From DATBVX01 sp963696675 (lineage in GTDB: Bacteria > Pseudomonadota > Gammaproteobacteria > Steroidobacterales > Steroidobacteraceae): DNA of 64,000 nt. Positions 61,804 through 64,000 of this stretch are shown here, piece by piece (the first letter of the stretch is position 1; each line of letters opens with the position of its first letter). The position numbers and the translations under genes were made by a program. Below the pieces are notes generated by a model that was not told the origin of the DNA, did no database searches, and was given only the letters and a program-made list of their open reading frames with translations. The stretch is from positions 41,657 to 105,656 of the forward strand of contig CAVOLM010000054.1 of NCBI GenBank assembly GCA_963696675.1. The letters run 5' to 3'.

Positions 61804-62166
61804 GTGATCAGGCGGATCACAGCGCTCGGGGTCACGGCGCTTGCGGCGGGAGCTCTCGCCGCAGGCGCCGGCAGCGCGCCGGCGACGACAGAGCCCGTCC
61901 AGATCGTGGCGTTCAACATGATCCTCACCGACTCGGCGATCAGGATGCAGTACCACTCCGTCGGGTTCGAGAACGCGGTGGCCTTCCGCGTCCGGAACCG
62001 GAGCGCTCACAATCGCACCCTGACGGTTGGCTCGGCGAAGTACGTCGTGCGCGCGAAGGGTTACCGGGCGTTCGAGCTGTTCTTCGAGAGCCGAGGCGCG
62101 TATCCGGTGATCAGCAGAGGGCCGAAGGGCTCGAAGCCGCTCCGGACCGTGCTCAGGATCGTCTGA
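61804..62166 (+). CDS. Secreted cupredoxin-like protein without copper ligands
   Basis: A 120-residue exported protein 20 nt after the cupredoxin gene. It starts at the GTG at 61804, with MIRRITALGVTALAAGALAA as signal. The mature part (VAFRVRNRSAHNRTLTVGSA, ELFFESRGAYPVISRGPKGS) has a comparable size and a cupredoxin-like beta pattern, but lacks the Cys and Met ligand stretch. GGAAGAGCAGGAGGAAG lies before the start. It may be a degenerate or partner domain; no family recognised with certainty. Confidence 0.65.
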   Translation: MIRRITALGVTALAAGALAAGAGSAPATTEPVQIVAFNMILTDSAIRMQYHSVGFENAVAFRVRNRSAHNRTLTVGSAKYVVRAKGYRAFELFFESRGAYPVISRGPKGSKPLRTVLRIV

Positions 62167-62176
62167 GCGAGCCGGG

Positions 62177-62581
62177 CTACGGTTCGCGGTCGCGCGCGGC
62201 GGACAGGAGCGACACGGTCGCGACCGTCCGCTCGCGCTCCGCGTGCTCGCGCCGGGCCTCGACCACGTCGGCGAAATGGTCGCTCGCCCATTCGAACAGC
62301 GCCATCAGCACCTCGGTGAGCGACCACCCGAGCGGCGTGAGGGAGTACTCGACGCGCACCGGCACCTCGGCAAAGATGCGTCGCTTGACGAGGCCGTCCC
62401 GCTCCATCGCGCGCAGGGTCTCGGTGAGCACCTTCTTCGAGATCGGCAGCTGACCGTGCAGGCGGTTGTACCGCCGCGCGCCGGTGGCCAGCAGGTACAG
62501 CACGTCGATCTTCCATTTCGAGGCGAGCAGCCCGAGCGCGTCGTGCGTGCCGGCGATCATCTCGCGATCGCGCACCGGCAC
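62177..62581 (-). CDS. HxlR-family transcriptional regulator
   Basis: A 134-residue winged-helix protein: ALGLLASKWKIDVLYLLATG, ARRYNRLHGQLPISKKVLTE, TLRAMERDGLVKRRIFAEVP and VEYSLTPLGWSL follow the HxlR pattern. Some members sense oxidants or metals with a Cys near the N-terminus; none is visible here. GTG start at 62581. It converges on the cupredoxin-like gene and is divergent from the MoxR gene, so it may control the latter or itself. Confidence 0.85.
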   Translation of the reverse strand: MPVRDREMIAGTHDALGLLASKWKIDVLYLLATGARRYNRLHGQLPISKKVLTETLRAMERDGLVKRRIFAEVPVRVEYSLTPLGWSLTEVLMALFEWASDHFADVVEARREHAERERTVATVSLLSAARDREP

Positions 62582-62661
62582 GTCCGGACCCAGGATGCGA
62601 GAACTCCTGGCGAGTTGCTCCTCTCCATGCTGGGCGCTGACGGCAGGACCTCCTCGTCCTC

Positions 62662-62700
62662 GTTCTGCGACACGATGTCACAGAACGACAAGTATATGTC
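62662..62700. promoter_or_regulatory. Two inverted repeats between the HxlR and MoxR genes
   Basis: GTTCTG (62662-62667) pairs with CAGAAC (62681-62686), and GACA (62687-62690) with TGTC (62697-62700) around an AGTATA core. TATACT on the minus strand inside the second repeat could be a -10 for the regulator gene. The placement in a divergent intergenic region suits an operator. No consensus is known to me. Confidence 0.35.
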
Positions 62701-62829
62701 TACCAATCTGTAACATCAGCCGCCGAGCAAGAGACGGTGAGCCGTTGAGCGTCCTGCGACAAGGAGCACGAGAGCGCCCTCGGGGCGGCCGGGGAGATCG
62801 CCGACCGGCTGCTCCGCAACGTCGAGCAG

Positions 62830-63378
62830 GTGATCGTGGGGAAGACCGACGTGATCCGCCTCGCGCTGACCGCGTTCGCGGCGCGCGGTCACGTCCTGCT
62901 CGAGGACGTGCCGGGCACGGCGAAGACGATGCTCGCGCGCTCGCTCGCCGCGAGCATCGACGGAGGCGTCGCGTCGAGGATCCAGTGCACGCCCGACCTG
63001 CAGCCGACGGACGTCACCGGGCTGTCCGTGTGGGATCCGGAGTCGCGCCGTTTCGAGTTCCGGGCCGGCCCGGTGTTCGCGAACGTCCTGCTCGTGGACG
63101 AGATCAACCGCGCGCTGCCGAAGGCTCAGTCCGCGCTGCTCGAGGCGATGGCGGAGGGCCAGGTCACCGTCGACGGCGAGACCCGCGGGCTCCCGCAGCC
63201 GTTCTTCCTGATCGCGACCGAGAACACGATCGAGCAGGAGGGGACGTTCCCGCTCCCCGAGGCCCAGCTCGACCGCTTCTTCCTGCGCACGTCACTTGGC
63301 TACCCGACGCTCAGCCAGGAGGTGCAGATCCTGGACGACCAGCTCCACGGCCATCCGCTCGAGCGGATCCAGCTCAAG
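62830..63378 (+). CDS. MoxR-type AAA+ ATPase, 3' part lost at a junction
   Basis: About 183 residues of a second, unrelated MoxR ATPase: IVGKTDVIRLALTAFAARGH, Walker A DVPGTAKTM, LLVDEINRALPKAQSALLEA and IATENTIEQEGTFPLPEAQL. The family similarity stops at HGHPLERIQ near 63375, where the base composition changes abruptly. The frame is open further upstream (about 27 codons) but has no ATG, so the real start is uncertain; GTG 62830 is the first usable one. The lid domain is missing. Confidence 0.85.
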
Positions 63379-63894
63379 TACTCTTTATGTTTCCACACGT
63401 GTATTTCTTTTTCTGCCGCAAATGACGAAATACTCATATTAAAAGAATATGAAGACAATGCCACCTCATACAGCATAAATAGTATATCACATCTATTCAG
63501 CCTCAATATAAGGTACCCCTCCAGCACAAAGAAAATAGTTGATGAAGACGGTTATACCTTTGCAACCTTAAGCCATGAGCTACTTACTACCTGGAGCAGG
63601 GATATAAATGCGGGCTTGCATATTTGGCACGTTCCATCTAAGACAAAACTCACCACAATCAAACTACAAGTAGATCCTAAAAATGAGTGGTGTGTACTCA
63701 ACGCCAACTATAGTACGTACAACACAGTACGAATACTATTTGCTGATAAAACCTGCATCAAGTGTGCCGAATATCATCTCCCTCCTCAACATATCATTGA
63801 TGAAAGACCAAAAATCGCCTGGTATAAAAAGGCCGCATCAAAAATGGACTCCTTTATAAGATCGCTATTCTCCAAACTTCAAGGACCGAGGTGA
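63379..63894 (+). CDS. 3' end of an unrecognised gene from an AT-rich organism
   Basis: About 171 codons in frame with the MoxR fragment only by chance. The protein has mixed beta segments (DGYTFATLSHELLTTWSRDI, GLHIWHVPSKTKLTTIKLQV) that resemble two propeller blades, perhaps WD40-like, then a basic end, MDSFIRSLFSKLQGPR. Codon usage is strongly AT-rich. The 5' part is missing. I do not recognise the family. Possible sources are small-genome intracellular bacteria such as Dependentiae, an inference from composition and style only. Confidence 0.6.
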   Translation, partial: YSLCFHTCISFSAANDEILILKEYEDNATSYSINSISHLFSLNIRYPSSTKKIVDEDGYTFATLSHELLTTWSRDINAGLHIWHVPSKTKLTTIKLQVDPKNEWCVLNANYSTYNTVRILFADKTCIKCAEYHLPPQHIIDERPKIAWYKKAASKMDSFIRSLFSKLQGPR

Positions 63895-63911
63895 ATAGAT
63901 AACTGTCTAGA

Positions 63912-63958
63912 CATAGCACATATGCTATGTAATCTGTAAATTTTTAGCATATATGCTA
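63912..63958. repeat. Two similar AT-rich palindromes after the last gene
   Basis: CATAGC pairs with GCTATG (63912-63929) around ACATAT, and TAGCATATATGCTA (63945-63958) is a perfect 14-bp palindrome. The two share TAGCAnATATGCTA. The TTTTT run between them (63941-63945) would allow the first to act as a weak terminator; paired binding sites are another reading. Confidence 0.4.
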
Positions 63959-64000
63959 TATTTGTATTGGAATATATATCATTTATGAGCAATACATAGT

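Noticed and set aside
62830..63894. A 354-residue MoxR protein with a novel C-terminal domain
   Set aside because: Similarity and base composition both change abruptly at about 63378; the open frame across the point is chance at a chimeric join.

Overview
The window is a patchwork of three unrelated pieces of DNA. Bases 1 to about 61190 come from one GC-rich gammaproteobacterium. Its neighbourhoods match that class: rne/rluC/yceF/yceD/rpmF/plsX/fabH, aceE-aceF-lpdA, ycaR-kdsB, metG beside mrp, purM-purN beside pgsA and hda, and valS-holC-pepA. An Xanthomonadales, Nevskiales or Steroidobacter-like lineage is my inference only. At about 61190 the sequence switches in mid-gene to a GC-rich piece that looks actinobacterial (end of a PQQ dehydrogenase, a cupredoxin, a cupredoxin-like protein, an HxlR regulator, the start of a MoxR ATPase). 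At about 63378 it switches again to an AT-rich piece holding the 3' end of an unrecognised gene.

The first 61 kb are packed with genes, but roughly two genes in five are split by single-base frameshifts, including indispensable ones (aceE, rne, plsX, kdsB, valS, proS, pgsA). Both halves of each gene stay conserved in adjacent frames, so I read these as indel errors of an unpolished assembly and annotate each gene over its full span with approximate shift sites.

Layout: 1-6.7 kb lipoprotein, GGDEF/EAL c-di-GMP enzyme, nadC, PuuD-like membrane protein, grxD, rnt. 6.7-9.3 kb pyrC and an M17 aminopeptidase. 9.4-16.6 kb pyruvate dehydrogenase genes running straight into Trm112, kdsB and a phosphatase. 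16.6-24.1 kb rne with a long leader, rluC, maf, the yceD-rpmF-plsX-fabH fatty acid/phospholipid cluster and a small repeat-motif protein. 24.2-30.5 kb L,D-transpeptidase, alanine-zipper lipoprotein, lexA with SOS box, nth, an RnfB-like ferredoxin, metG. 30.6-35.3 kb two PilT/PilU ATPases followed upstream by a HEAT-repeat Ser/Thr kinase. 35.4-44.3 kb mrp, dcd, purMN, pgsA, hda, wrbA, acylphosphatase and a lytic transglycosylase. 44.3-52.5 kb proS, a 266-bp palindromic element, pssA, uracil-DNA glycosylase, rimI, prfC, an MFS carrier, mtfA and an acyl-CoA-binding protein. 52.5-61.2 kb a TgpA/DUF58/MoxR set, valS, holC, pepA.

The most interesting non-coding signals are the nested palindrome at 46099-46364 and the roughly 380-nt predicted leader of rne. 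The most interesting gene context is the HEAT-kinase beside the pilus retraction ATPases.
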